In this document: positions 7,908 through 13,871 of the stretch, piece after piece
Layout of the letters: the number at the start of each line of letters is the position of its first letter
Position numbering within the stretch: the first letter of the stretch is position 1
Assembly (NCBI GenBank): GCA_031400005.1
Contig: JANNPJ010000274.1
Coordinates: forward strand, 1-13,871
DNA: 13,871 bases
Direction of reading: 5' to 3'
Source of the DNA: JANNPJ01 sp031400005
Lineage (GTDB): Bacteria > Actinomycetota > Actinomycetes > Actinomycetales > Kineosporiaceae
Notes under the pieces: model-generated
Seen by the model: the letters and a program-made list of their open reading frames with translations, nothing else
Told to the model about the DNA's origin: nothing
Databases searched by the model: none
Translations under genes and position numbers: made by a program

Positions 7908-8330
7908 GTGAGCCGGGCTCACCCCGTGCTCCTGGTTGGCTCCTGACCGTTGCCAGCGCCCTCGGCCTCACCGCCGCGTTCGTTCTGACCGTGGAGAAGA
8001 TCGCCCTCCTCAAAGACCCGAACTACGTCCCCAGCTGCAGCATCAACCCAATCCTGAGCTGTGGATCAGTGATGACGAAACCTCAGGCCGAGGTCTTCGG
8101 CTTCCCCCATTCCCTGCTCGGCATCGCCGGCTTCTCCGTACTCCTGACCGTCGCCGTGGCACTCTTGGCCGGGGCCACATTCGGGCGCTGGTTCTGGGTC
8201 GGCAAGCAAGCCGGCATCTGCGCCGGCGTCGTTTTCGTCCACTGGCTGATCATCCAGAGCCTCTACCGGATTCAAGCGCTCTGCCCCTACTGCCCGCCTG
8301 GGTCGCTAATCCCCTTGAGACGTCGGTCTT
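7908..8330 (+). pseudogene. Vitamin K epoxide reductase (VKOR)-family protein, broken at both ends
   Basis: VKOR proteins reoxidise DsbA-type partners in the membrane. The frame containing GWLLTVASALGLTAAF (helix 1), the loop cysteines in SCSINPILSC, FGFPHSLLGIAGF, VHWLIIQSLYRI and the redox motif LCPYC is clearly VKOR. Upstream, that frame has no ATG, GTG or TTG back to the transporter stop. A GTG at 7908 lies in another frame and would need a one-base shift near 7925 to join it. The GTG at 7991 would lose helix 1. After CPYC (about 8294) the family sequence, which normally continues with a final helix, stops and the frame becomes antisense of the methyltransferase gene. It is therefore judged non-functional. 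Confidence 0.75.
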
Positions 8331-8971
8331 TAGGCGGTGCCAGTCAGGACCGGCTTGCGGGCGGCGAGCTGCTCGATGATGCCGAGATTAAACCGGTGCC
8401 TTTCCTCGACGTCGAGGCCGGCGGCCTGAACGTGGTGCAGTGGGCGGCGGGTGAAGTGCTCCCCGCCCACGCGCAGGGTGACCAGTTCGAGGAGTCGCTG
8501 AACGGCACGGACGGGCCAGGGGCCGGCGGCGACATGGTCGAGCAGCAGGAGCAGGCCACCCGGGCGAAGCACCCGGATCATCTCCGCGACCGCGGTCCGA
8601 TCATCGGGGATGGCGCATAGTGACAGGGTGCAGACCACGGTGTCGAAGGAGGCGTCCGGGAACGGCAGGGCCTGGGCGTCGCCTTCGCGAAGGTCGATGG
8701 CACGGTTCAGGTCGCGGGCCCGACGGCGTGCGACGTCGAGCATGGCAGGGCTCCACTCGATGCCGGTGAGCCGGGCATCCGCGGGGTAGAGCCGCAGGTT
8801 CAGACCCGTGCCGATGGCGACCTCGAGGACGTCTCCGCTGGCCTGAGAGCAGATCCACCCTCTGCTGGCGCTGAACAGACGGCGCTCGAGGAACCGCATC
8901 TGCCGGTCGTACGAGGGCGCGTGCCGGTTCCAGTAACGGCGCAACCGATCGTCGTCATTGACCTGCTGCAT
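8330..8971 (-). CDS. Class I SAM-dependent methyltransferase (Methyltransf_11/UbiE-like)
   Basis: 213-aa Rossmann-fold methyltransferase. ATG 8971 is chosen because GGAG lies 6 bases upstream; the frame extends 16 codons further to an ATG at 9019, but those codons run through the operator palindromes. Motif I VLEVAIGTGLN (48-58) binds SAM, IEWSPAML (71-78) carries the acidic residue after strand 2, DAQALPFPDASFDTVV is at 99-114, and RVLRPGGLLLLLDHV is at 133-147. The C-terminus (GGEHFTRRPLHHVQAAGL) is typical of UbiE-like enzymes in actinobacteria. Substrate unknown. It is divergent from the TetR gene across about 85 bases with strong palindromes, so it is probably the regulated target. It converges on the VKOR remnant with its stop at the remnant's broken end. 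Confidence 0.88.
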   Translation of the reverse strand: MQQVNDDDRLRRYWNRHAPSYDRQMRFLERRLFSASRGWICSQASGDVLEVAIGTGLNLRLYPADARLTGIEWSPAMLDVARRRARDLNRAIDLREGDAQALPFPDASFDTVVCTLSLCAIPDDRTAVAEMIRVLRPGGLLLLLDHVAAGPWPVRAVQRLLELVTLRVGGEHFTRRPLHHVQAAGLDVEERHRFNLGIIEQLAARKPVLTGTA

Positions 8972-8998
8972 GAAGGTCTCCAGATGTTTATGCGAGCG

Positions 8999-9051
8999 TG
9001 TATACACTGATGTATACAATGCTACTTGTAGACTTCCGTGTCAACAAGTAG
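8999..9051. promoter_or_regulatory. Divergent promoter/operator: two TGTATACA palindromes plus a 30-bp dyad
   Basis: TGTATACA occurs twice (8999-9006, 9011-9018), 12 bases centre to centre. Next to it is an inverted repeat with 12-base arms, CTACTTGTAGAC (9022-9033) and GTCAACAAGTAG (9040-9051), 11 of 12 paired, 6-base spacer. For the methyltransferase, a perfect TTGACA (9044-9039, minus strand) sits inside the second dyad, and a TTGTAT -10 candidate (9019-9014, 19-base spacer) sits on the second octamer. A bound TetR dimer would block this promoter. For the TetR direction TACAAT (9015-9020) is a possible -10. Motif reading only. Confidence 0.6.
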
Positions 9052-9054
9052 AGA

Positions 9055-9690
9055 ATGGGGCCAGTGATGGCAACGAACCGGCGGCCCACGCCACGTGCGG
9101 CGGAAGGTCGGCCAGATCCGGTCCGGCGCTTGCCCCGTGCCGAACGGCGCGAGCAGATCCTGGCCGCAGCGACTCGTGCCTTCGCTCGAAACGGGTTCGC
9201 TGCCACCGGTCTCGATGATGTGGCTGAGGAAGCCGGTATTACCCGGGTGATCCTCTACCGCCACTTCGACTCGAAAACGGCTATGTATCGAGCGGTGCTC
9301 GGCCGGGCCTGCACCCGGGTCAGCGAGACTGTCGGGTCCGACAACTTCGGCGACACCAGCATCCCGGCGCTCATTCGCGTCGCTGCCGGCGACCCGGACG
9401 GGTTCCGCTTGTTGTTCCGCCACGCAGCAAAGGAGCCGGAGTTTCGCGATGTCATCGACACCATTCGGTCATCCTCGACCGAGGCCACCGACCGTTACCT
9501 CGCCCAAATGATCCCGCAGGGCCCATGGCGGAACTGGGCCGCACTGCTCGTGCCCACACTCACCCTCGAAGCGATCATCGCCTGGCTCGACGCAGGCCAA
9601 CCCGATCCCGACCACGCTGCCGAACGCATCGGCCAGGCCGTCCACGGAGTCATCCGAGCCGCCCAGCTAACTGATCCCGCCAACCCGTAA
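9055..9690 (+). CDS. TetR/AcrR-family transcriptional regulator
   Basis: 211 aa. The N-terminal helix-turn-helix spans about residues 30-76 (RREQILAAATRAFARNGFAA, then VAEEAGITRVILYRHFDSK), a textbook TetR DNA-binding domain. The remainder is an all-helical ligand-binding domain of normal length that I cannot assign to a ligand. It is divergent from the methyltransferase and very likely represses it and itself through the palindromes at 8999-9051; the larger dyad ends 3 bases before this start. ATG 9067 is an alternative start with GGGG 6 bases upstream, shortening the protein by 4 residues. Confidence 0.9.
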   Translation: MGPVMATNRRPTPRAAEGRPDPVRRLPRAERREQILAAATRAFARNGFAATGLDDVAEEAGITRVILYRHFDSKTAMYRAVLGRACTRVSETVGSDNFGDTSIPALIRVAAGDPDGFRLLFRHAAKEPEFRDVIDTIRSSSTEATDRYLAQMIPQGPWRNWAALLVPTLTLEAIIAWLDAGQPDPDHAAERIGQAVHGVIRAAQLTDPANP

Positions 9691-9705
9691 AGCCGGTCAC
9701 AACGA

Positions 9706-10084
9706 TCAGGCCTGGATCGAGGTTTTCTCTTCCGCGCAGATCACGTAGTGGGCTCCTTCCGGGTCCGGGTCCGGGTCCGGGTCCGGGTCCGGGTCCGGGT
9801 CCGGGTCCGGGTCCGGGTCCGGGTCCGGGTCCGGGTCCGCTGAAACATGATCTTGTGCGCTTTGAGGATCTGGCGTAGTCGTTCCCGCCCGATGCGGATC
9901 TTCCGCTGCGGTGCCATCCGGGCGTCGACGCGCCGGTAGATCCCGCCCAGGTAGGCCGACGCCGACGCCATGATCATCATCGCCCGCCGCATCCGGATCG
10001 CCCAAGGTTTACCCGTCGCACGATCTGCTGCAGCGGGCGGCCCTCGTCCTGCGAGAGCCGCCCGGCCCTGACCGGCCTGCGAAC
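9706..10084 (-). mobile_element. IS630-family transposase relic (frameshifted, internally deleted, repeat-expanded)
   Basis: Reading the minus strand from 10084: RLSQDEGRPLQQIVRR in one frame, then a shift to RRAMMIMASAS, then YLGGIYRRVDARM and IRIGRERLRQILKAHKIMFQ with RT repeats. These match, in order, N-terminal and linker segments of actinobacterial IS630-type transposases, but the helix-turn-helix region between RRAMMIMASAS and the YLGG segment (some 70-80 residues in relatives) is missing. After the repeat another frame gives YVICAEEKTSIQA, like the first catalytic block (ICxDEKxxIQA) with Glu in place of the catalytic Asp. No start codon is present: the frame follows directly on the stop of the PepSY gene. 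The rest of the DDE domain is absent. No terminal inverted repeats or target duplication were seen. Dead element. This accounts for most of the 9691-10087 gap. Confidence 0.7.
9758..9839. repeat. TCCGGG hexanucleotide tandem repeat, 13.7 perfect copies
   Basis: 82 bases of uninterrupted TCCGGG units (13 full plus TCCG). The plus strand therefore has 13 G-triplets spaced by three bases, a strong potential G-quadruplex tract. On the minus strand it reads as (CGG ACC)n, encoding Arg-Thr, exactly where IS630 transposases carry RTRT before WKE, so it looks like slippage expansion of a natural two-copy seed. Confidence 0.95.
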
Positions 10085-10087
10085 GCC

Positions 10088-11593
10088 TTACCGCGAGATC
10101 GCCTCCCGGGTGGCGGCGTCGCGCTGGCGCTGGAACTCACCGATGTAGAGGTCGGTCAGCAGAAAGGCGACCAGGGTCCAGCCGAACAGCGGCAGCGCCC
10201 AGCACAAGCCCACCGTGACGACGCCGCCCACGATGAGGACGGCAGGAGGGGACTTGCGCCAGGCTCCCCGCGACGGCGCGGTGCCGACCGGACGACGCTG
10301 GCCGGCCCGGGTGGGACGCCGCTGCCACCACATCCGGTAACCCCAGAAGATGACCACGAGCAGACCCAGCGCCAGGGCAATCAGCAAAAGTTCGTTGATC
10401 AGACCGAAGAGGACGCCCATGTGCGCTTGGATGCCGAGACCACTCAGCTTGGCCATGAAGGGCCAATCGGCGAAGTCGTTGCGGGCGGTCACCTTCTGTG
10501 TGGCCGGGTCGACCGCGATGGCGTCCTTGTGGACCGGCCAGACGTTGTCGGTCTGGGTCGCTGACCAGGCGCTGGCGGCATCGGCCGGGACCGCGATCTC
10601 CACCGGGCCGCTCAGCCCGGCGCTGCGGGCCGTCGTCAGTACCGTGGCGATGTCCGCCGGGTCCACGTCGCTGGGTGCTTCGGTGGCAGCCGCCTCGGCG
10701 TGGTGCCCGCCCTCTGGCGCACTCGTGGCGCTGTTGGGCAGGGCGGTGTCCAACGCGGGACGGTGCGCGCTCAGGCCGTCCAGGGCCAATTCGAACCGGG
10801 CTCCGGCGTGGTTGGACCAGGTCAGCCCGGTGGCGCTGAGGAAGAACAGCCCGACGATCAGCCAGACTCCGGTGCTGGCGTGCCAGTTGCGGGTGCGCCG
10901 GACACCTTTGGCCACGGACAGGTTCGGGACGACGATGTGCCGCTTCTTGCCCGAGCGGTAGGTGCGGGCCCGGCCCAGCCACATCAGCAAGCCACCACCG
11001 GCGATCACCCACAGCCAGCTCGCGGCGATTTCGGAGTAGTTGGCCCCGAAATCACCCAGGTGCAGGTTGGCGTGGAAAAGGTCCAGCCAGGTGGTGACCG
11101 GGGTGGCGCCCCACCATGTGATCAGGTCCCCAGTGACCTTGCCGGTGTAGGGGTCGACGAACACGGTCCGCTGCTTCTCCCCCAGACCCTCGACGTTGAA
11201 CACCACCCGGGTGGTGTCCTCGGCCCGCGCGGGAGTCTGGACCGAGGCGATCGTGCCCTCGGGGTGAGCAGCGCGGGCCGCCCGGACTTGCTCATCGATC
11301 GGCCGGATACTCCCGGTAGTGCTGCTGACATGCAGCTTGTCCCCATACAGCAGCGAATCCAGCTGCGGGGTAACGGCGTAGGCCAGGCCCGTCGCGGCCG
11401 CGACGACCAGGAAGGGAGCGATCAGGATCCCGGCGTAGAAGTGCAGCCGGATCAGCAGCGGCCAGATCGCCCGACTACCGGTCCGGGACGCCGGTGCGGC
11501 GACCGGCGGGCCAGCGCCGTTCGACGTCGGCGCGTTCTCCTCGGCGGAGACGTCGTGGGTCGGCTGAGCCGATTGTTGCGAGGGCGTAGACAT
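10088..11593 (-). CDS. PepSY-domain membrane protein (PepSY-associated TM helix family)
   Basis: 501 aa; ATG 11593 is chosen for its GGAG 7 bases upstream. Helix 1 at about 46-72 (LLIRLHFYAGILIAPFLVV), first PepSY segment about 97-155 (ending FVDPYTGKVTGDL), helix 2 about 190-208, helix 3 about 240-260 preceded by RNWHASTG, second extracytoplasmic PepSY-like segment about 312-372 with a His-rich start (GGHHAEAAATE), helix 4 about 392-418 following GIQAHMG, and two closing helices at about 451-485. His51, His174, His178, His238 and His391 at membrane boundaries are the conserved histidines seen in this family, linked with metal or siderophore reductase-like roles (PiuB-type). It is downstream of the YcnI gene (96-base gap, same strand), which suggests copper or iron handling. 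Biochemical function is not established. Confidence 0.85.
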   Translation of the reverse strand: MSTPSQQSAQPTHDVSAEENAPTSNGAGPPVAAPASRTGSRAIWPLLIRLHFYAGILIAPFLVVAAATGLAYAVTPQLDSLLYGDKLHVSSTTGSIRPIDEQVRAARAAHPEGTIASVQTPARAEDTTRVVFNVEGLGEKQRTVFVDPYTGKVTGDLITWWGATPVTTWLDLFHANLHLGDFGANYSEIAASWLWVIAGGGLLMWLGRARTYRSGKKRHIVVPNLSVAKGVRRTRNWHASTGVWLIVGLFFLSATGLTWSNHAGARFELALDGLSAHRPALDTALPNSATSAPEGGHHAEAAATEAPSDVDPADIATVLTTARSAGLSGPVEIAVPADAASAWSATQTDNVWPVHKDAIAVDPATQKVTARNDFADWPFMAKLSGLGIQAHMGVLFGLINELLLIALALGLLVVIFWGYRMWWQRRPTRAGQRRPVGTAPSRGAWRKSPPAVLIVGGVVTVGLCWALPLFGWTLVAFLLTDLYIGEFQRQRDAATREAISR

Positions 11594-11689
11594 GGGGAAC
11601 TCCAAGTTCAGGTGCGTGCCATCGCCGTCCGGCGAAACGGGCACGTCAAGGAAGGGGACAACGAGAAGCGAACGAGAGCGGACGGAGCC

Positions 11690-12517
11690 TCAAACCGAAG
11701 GGCGTGCGGCTGCGGCGGTACTCAGGTCCAGCGTTTTGTCGTCGTTCACGGCTTGCTCCTGGGGCCGGCGTGGGCTGCGTCGGGCCACCATCAGACCGAT
11801 CGCCCCCAGCCCAGCCAATAGCCCGGCCCCACCCAGCAACCGGGAGAACCCGTCCGTCGAGGACACGGCATCTTCTTCGGCAGGCTCCGCCTCGGCCTCG
11901 TCGGCTGCTGTGGCGTCGGAGGCGGGGGTGATCGCGAAGCTCGGCGCCGGACGCTCCGGCTCCTGCGCGCCGGCGACCGCCGGCTGATCCCAGGCGACCA
12001 CAGATCCGTCGGAGTACGTCTGCTTCGCGGTGAACATCACGTCACCGGAGTCCGGCAGCGGGCCCACCGATAGGTAGAAGTTCTGATACTGCTCCGGCGG
12101 AATCGCGAATCCGGGCGTCGCGGTCCACGTCACAACGTGAGCGGCCTTGGTGAGCGTGGCGCCCTCGATCACCACCGGCTCCGGCAGCGAATCCGTGGTG
12201 ACCTTCACCGTCCAGCCCGGAGTGACACGGGCCGAGACCTCAGCAAACGGATGATCCTGCGGAAGGGTGATGCTCAGCGCCGTCGTGCTCGCGGACGGCG
12301 ACTCGCTCGGCACCGTGAACGCCAGTTCGGCGTCACTACCGGCGACAGTGGAGTCGGGACGGACATGCACGTGAGCCTGCGCAGTGAGGGCGGGTCCGAA
12401 GGCCACGAGCCCCAGAGCAGCCACACTTCCGGCGGCATATCGCCGACGATAAAGGCCGGGGCGTTGCTCACCCGTCGACGGTGGAAGCAGCCCGAAAATG
12501 GGCAGGGAAAAAGACAT
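11690..12517 (-). CDS. YcnI-family (DUF1775) copper-binding membrane-anchored protein
   Basis: 275 aa. An n-region with several arginines, a hydrophobic core (AAGSVAALGLVAFG) and an AQA cleavage site leave His49 as the predicted mature N-terminus (HVHVRPDS). YcnI proteins bind Cu(II) through this N-terminal histidine. The conserved Trp is visible in YSDGSVVAWDQP (Trp176). The domain runs about 49-180 (AELAFTVPSES, ITLPQDHPF, GWTVKV, QNFYLSVGPLPD). An acidic Ala/Glu linker (about 190-222) leads to a single C-terminal helix (about 227-245) and a short cytoplasmic basic tail, giving an extracytoplasmic, membrane-anchored copper site. AAGGA lies about 10 bases before the ATG. It sits between a His/Met-rich membrane protein and a PepSY protein, all on the minus strand, consistent with a copper operon. 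Confidence 0.9.
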   Translation of the reverse strand: MSFSLPIFGLLPPSTGEQRPGLYRRRYAAGSVAALGLVAFGPALTAQAHVHVRPDSTVAGSDAELAFTVPSESPSASTTALSITLPQDHPFAEVSARVTPGWTVKVTTDSLPEPVVIEGATLTKAAHVVTWTATPGFAIPPEQYQNFYLSVGPLPDSGDVMFTAKQTYSDGSVVAWDQPAVAGAQEPERPAPSFAITPASDATAADEAEAEPAEEDAVSSTDGFSRLLGGAGLLAGLGAIGLMVARRSPRRPQEQAVNDDKTLDLSTAAAARPSV

Positions 12518-12643
12518 CAGGAGGGCGTCCTTCGAAAGTGTGGGACGCGCGGCAACGAGAAACCGCGCTCAAGACAAGGAATCAGGAACGATCACTGTCC
12601 TGCCTATGCACCTCACGCCCGAGCGGCCGTGCTTCTTCCACGC

Positions 12644-13300
12644 TCAGACGGGGACAGGCAGTCCTACCCCGAGCCGAGGTGGTCCCCGCCGCCGCACACT
12701 TCGATTCACCATCACCACGACCGAGCTCACCGTCAGCAGCCACGCGAGCGCCACCGCTCGGGGAGCCGGAAGCCGGACCAGCTCAAGAGAAACGGTGACG
12801 GCGTGGTGCAGCCAGGTCCACAGAGACCACAGCAGGCGCTCGCCATCGGCCAGAGCGGCACCGGTCAGGACAGTGGCCACCAGGTGCGCGGCAACCATCG
12901 CAAAGCTGGGGATGAGCGGCATTCCACCGATCCCGCCGGCCGGGGGCGGCCCGATCGCGAGGTGCGTCTCCACGGCGGCATGGGCACCCATGATCATCTG
13001 CTCCTGGCCGGCCGTCCGGATCGACGCCATGTGCTCGAGGGACCCGGACAAGAAGCTGAGGCCCTCATGCAACCCGGCCTCGATCGCCAAGAGCGCGCCG
13101 ATGATGACCGGCCATCCCCGCTGCGCGCGGGAGAGGAAGAAGGCGATCCAGGCGACCGGCACCGCGAGCACCACAAGGGCACCCAGATTGGGCAGGCTGC
13201 CACCGCCGGCTAGGTGTGCACCAACTCCGAGGCCGAATGCCAGGCCGGCGAAAGCGATACCCCTGGCCCTACGCACGGGCACGACGGGAGCAGCAACCAC
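12644..13300 (-). CDS. Five-helix membrane protein of the YcnI copper cluster, function unknown
   Basis: 218 aa with predicted helices at about 12-30, 37-57, 62-80, 130-150 and 182-198. The loop between helices 3 and 4 is rich in His and Met (His78, His90, Met91, Met102, Met104, His107, His113), which could coordinate copper outside the membrane. Similar small membrane proteins, ending in an AHLVATVLTGAALADGERLLW-like helix, accompany YcnI genes in actinobacteria; this is from memory and not a named family. The start is GTG 13300, supported by a -10 (TAACCT) exactly 6 bases upstream implying a leaderless message; GTGs a few codons inside are alternatives. YcnI starts 126 bases downstream; that gap (12518-12643) holds no recognisable gene. 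Confidence 0.7.
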   Translation of the reverse strand: MVAAPVVPVRRARGIAFAGLAFGLGVGAHLAGGGSLPNLGALVVLAVPVAWIAFFLSRAQRGWPVIIGALLAIEAGLHEGLSFLSGSLEHMASIRTAGQEQMIMGAHAAVETHLAIGPPPAGGIGGMPLIPSFAMVAAHLVATVLTGAALADGERLLWSLWTWLHHAVTVSLELVRLPAPRAVALAWLLTVSSVVVMVNRSVRRRGPPRLGVGLPVPV

Positions 13301-13306
13301 GTGAGC

Positions 13307-13337
13307 AGGTTACTCACCAAAGGAGCCGAACGATCAA
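13307..13337 (-). promoter_or_regulatory. Candidate leaderless promoter of the copper cluster
   Basis: On the minus strand TTGATC (13337-13332), a 19-base spacer, then TAACCT (13312-13307), followed after 6 bases by GTG at 13300. The arrangement matches the leaderless pattern also seen before the ArsR gene. Confidence 0.4.
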
Positions 13338-13353
13338 ACTGATCCCCGATCAT

Positions 13354-13397
13354 TCCACCGCATGGACAGACTTGATCCACCGCTAGGACGGACTTAA
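13354..13397. repeat. Two tandem 22-bp direct repeats upstream of the copper cluster promoter
   Basis: Units 13354-13375 and 13376-13397 share TCCACCGC, then GGAC, then GACTT; they differ at only four of 22 positions. They lie just upstream of the candidate -35 of the leaderless promoter. The 22-bp period is two helical turns, so a protein would meet both copies on the same DNA face, as OmpR/PhoP-type response regulators often do. Identity of a binder is unknown. Confidence 0.6.
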
Positions 13398-13425
13398 TCA
13401 AGCCGGTATGTGACCGCAGGTGTGG

Positions 13426-13871
13426 TCAGTTCCAGGTGCTGCTGGACCAGGTCGCGCTCACCCAGGTGCGGCCGGACCAGGAATTGTTGACCCAGGAAGC
13501 GCCGACCCAGGCGTTGTTCACCCAGCTGCGTCCGACCCAGCTGCGTCCGGTCCAGTCGGCGCCGGCCCAGGTCGGCATGGTCCAGGGGGCGCTGGCCCAG
13601 TCGCCCTGAGCGTTGAACCCGGTGCCGGTCCAGACGTTGCCGCGCCAGGTGCCGCCGTTCCAGGCGGTTGCGGCCAGTGCTGCCGGGGCCCAGGCTTGGG
13701 CGATCCACGGGGTGCCGAAGATGTCCTTCTCGCCGGTGAGCTCGGTTTCGGTGGTGGTCGTCACGATGGTCGTGGTGTTGAGGGTGGTTTTCCCGGTGAT
13801 CAGGTGAGAACCGCCGCGGGCCTTTTCCAGGCTGCCGGTGCCGGTGCCGTAGGCGGCCTTCTTGGTCAGGG
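13426..13871 (-). CDS. C-terminus of a subtilisin-like (S8) serine peptidase with Trp-repeat tail; partial
   Basis: About 148 codons, open at the right edge, ending in TGA at 13428-13426. The part nearest the edge (KKAAYGTGTGSLEKARGG) and the following LTGEKDIFG are the conserved segment just before the tail in actinobacterial S8 peptidases. From about residue 65 a Trp recurs every five residues (WVGRSWVNNAWVGASW and similar) to the C-terminus, with one register change at FNAQGDW. The catalytic Asp/His/Ser domain lies beyond the window. The tail is expected outside the cell and may bind cell wall or mediate anchoring; that role is not established. The GTG at 13764 is an internal codon, not the start. 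Confidence 0.8.
   Translation of the reverse strand, partial: LTKKAAYGTGTGSLEKARGGSHLITGKTTLNTTTIVTTTTETELTGEKDIFGTPWIAQAWAPAALAATAWNGGTWRGNVWTGTGFNAQGDWASAPWTMPTWAGADWTGRSWVGRSWVNNAWVGASWVNNSWSGRTWVSATWSSSTWN

Noticed and set aside
7991..8620. A 209-aa VKOR protein from GTG 7991
   Set aside because: It would lack helix 1, and after CPYC its remaining hundred residues are antisense to the methyltransferase gene.
9758..9839. CRISPR-like array
   Set aside because: The units are 6 bases with no spacers, so it is a simple tandem repeat.
9706..10005. A 99-aa Asp-Pro repeat protein on the minus strand
   Set aside because: The DP run is another frame of the hexanucleotide tract inside a decayed transposase; no ribosome site or family support.
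10700..11821. 373-codon plus-strand frame across the PepSY and YcnI genes
   Set aside because: It is a shadow; both minus-strand genes have recognisable domains and ribosome sites over the same DNA.
12137..13213. 358-codon plus-strand frame across YcnI and the membrane protein
   Set aside because: It has no domain-like pattern, and the minus strand encodes a signal peptide, copper motif and helices here.
13408..13425. Possible terminator hairpin after the S8 peptidase gene (TGACC...GGTCA)
   Set aside because: Only five paired bases and a long loop; too weak to call.

Overview
The window is high-GC DNA with strong G/C preference at third codon positions. It has several promoters that start directly at the initiator codon (leaderless), and gene families typical of filamentous actinobacteria: a secreted RHS protein, DNRLRE/FG-GAP secreted proteins, CmtR-like ArsR, YcnI/PepSY, and an S8 peptidase with a Trp-rich tail. 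I infer an actinomycete, plausibly of the Pseudonocardiaceae; the rank below class is a guess.

Region 1 (1-6160): a divergent pair of very large secreted-protein genes. On the minus strand a signal-peptide-bearing RHS/YD-repeat-type protein runs off the left edge; it is interrupted by one in-frame amber codon at 875-877, after which the same frame continues with good homology for at least 291 codons. On the plus strand lies a 1076-aa secreted protein (N-terminal RHS-companion region, DNRLRE-like domain, calcium-loop FG-GAP repeats) followed by a near-perfect 18-bp-stem terminator.

Region 2 (6160-10087): a patchwork accessory segment. It holds a gene fragment, a metal-efflux operon (CmtR-like ArsR repressor, an 18-aa His-rich micro-ORF, and a cation diffusion facilitator), and decayed pieces of a DsbA-like and a VKOR-like oxidative-folding pair. 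A convergent SAM methyltransferase follows, divergent from a TetR regulator with two classes of operator-like palindrome between them. The segment ends with an IS630-type transposase relic containing a 13.7-copy TCCGGG repeat. The broken genes and IS relic point to deletion and rearrangement.

Region 3 (10088-13300, minus strand): a probable copper-handling cluster read right to left: a five-helix membrane protein with a His/Met-rich loop, a YcnI-family (DUF1775) copper-binding protein with a predicted N-terminal histidine after processing, and a PepSY-domain membrane protein.

Region 4 (13301-13871): a 22-bp tandem repeat upstream of the copper cluster, and the C-terminus of a subtilisin-like (S8) peptidase ending in a Trp-every-five-residues tail that continues past the right edge.

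Main points for follow-up are the amber-split RHS gene, the His-rich micro-ORF coupled to the ArsR stop codon and in frame with the transporter, the hexanucleotide expansion exactly at an Arg-Thr-Arg-Thr site of an IS630 transposase, the DsbA/VKOR deletion scar, and the layered palindromes between the methyltransferase and TetR genes.
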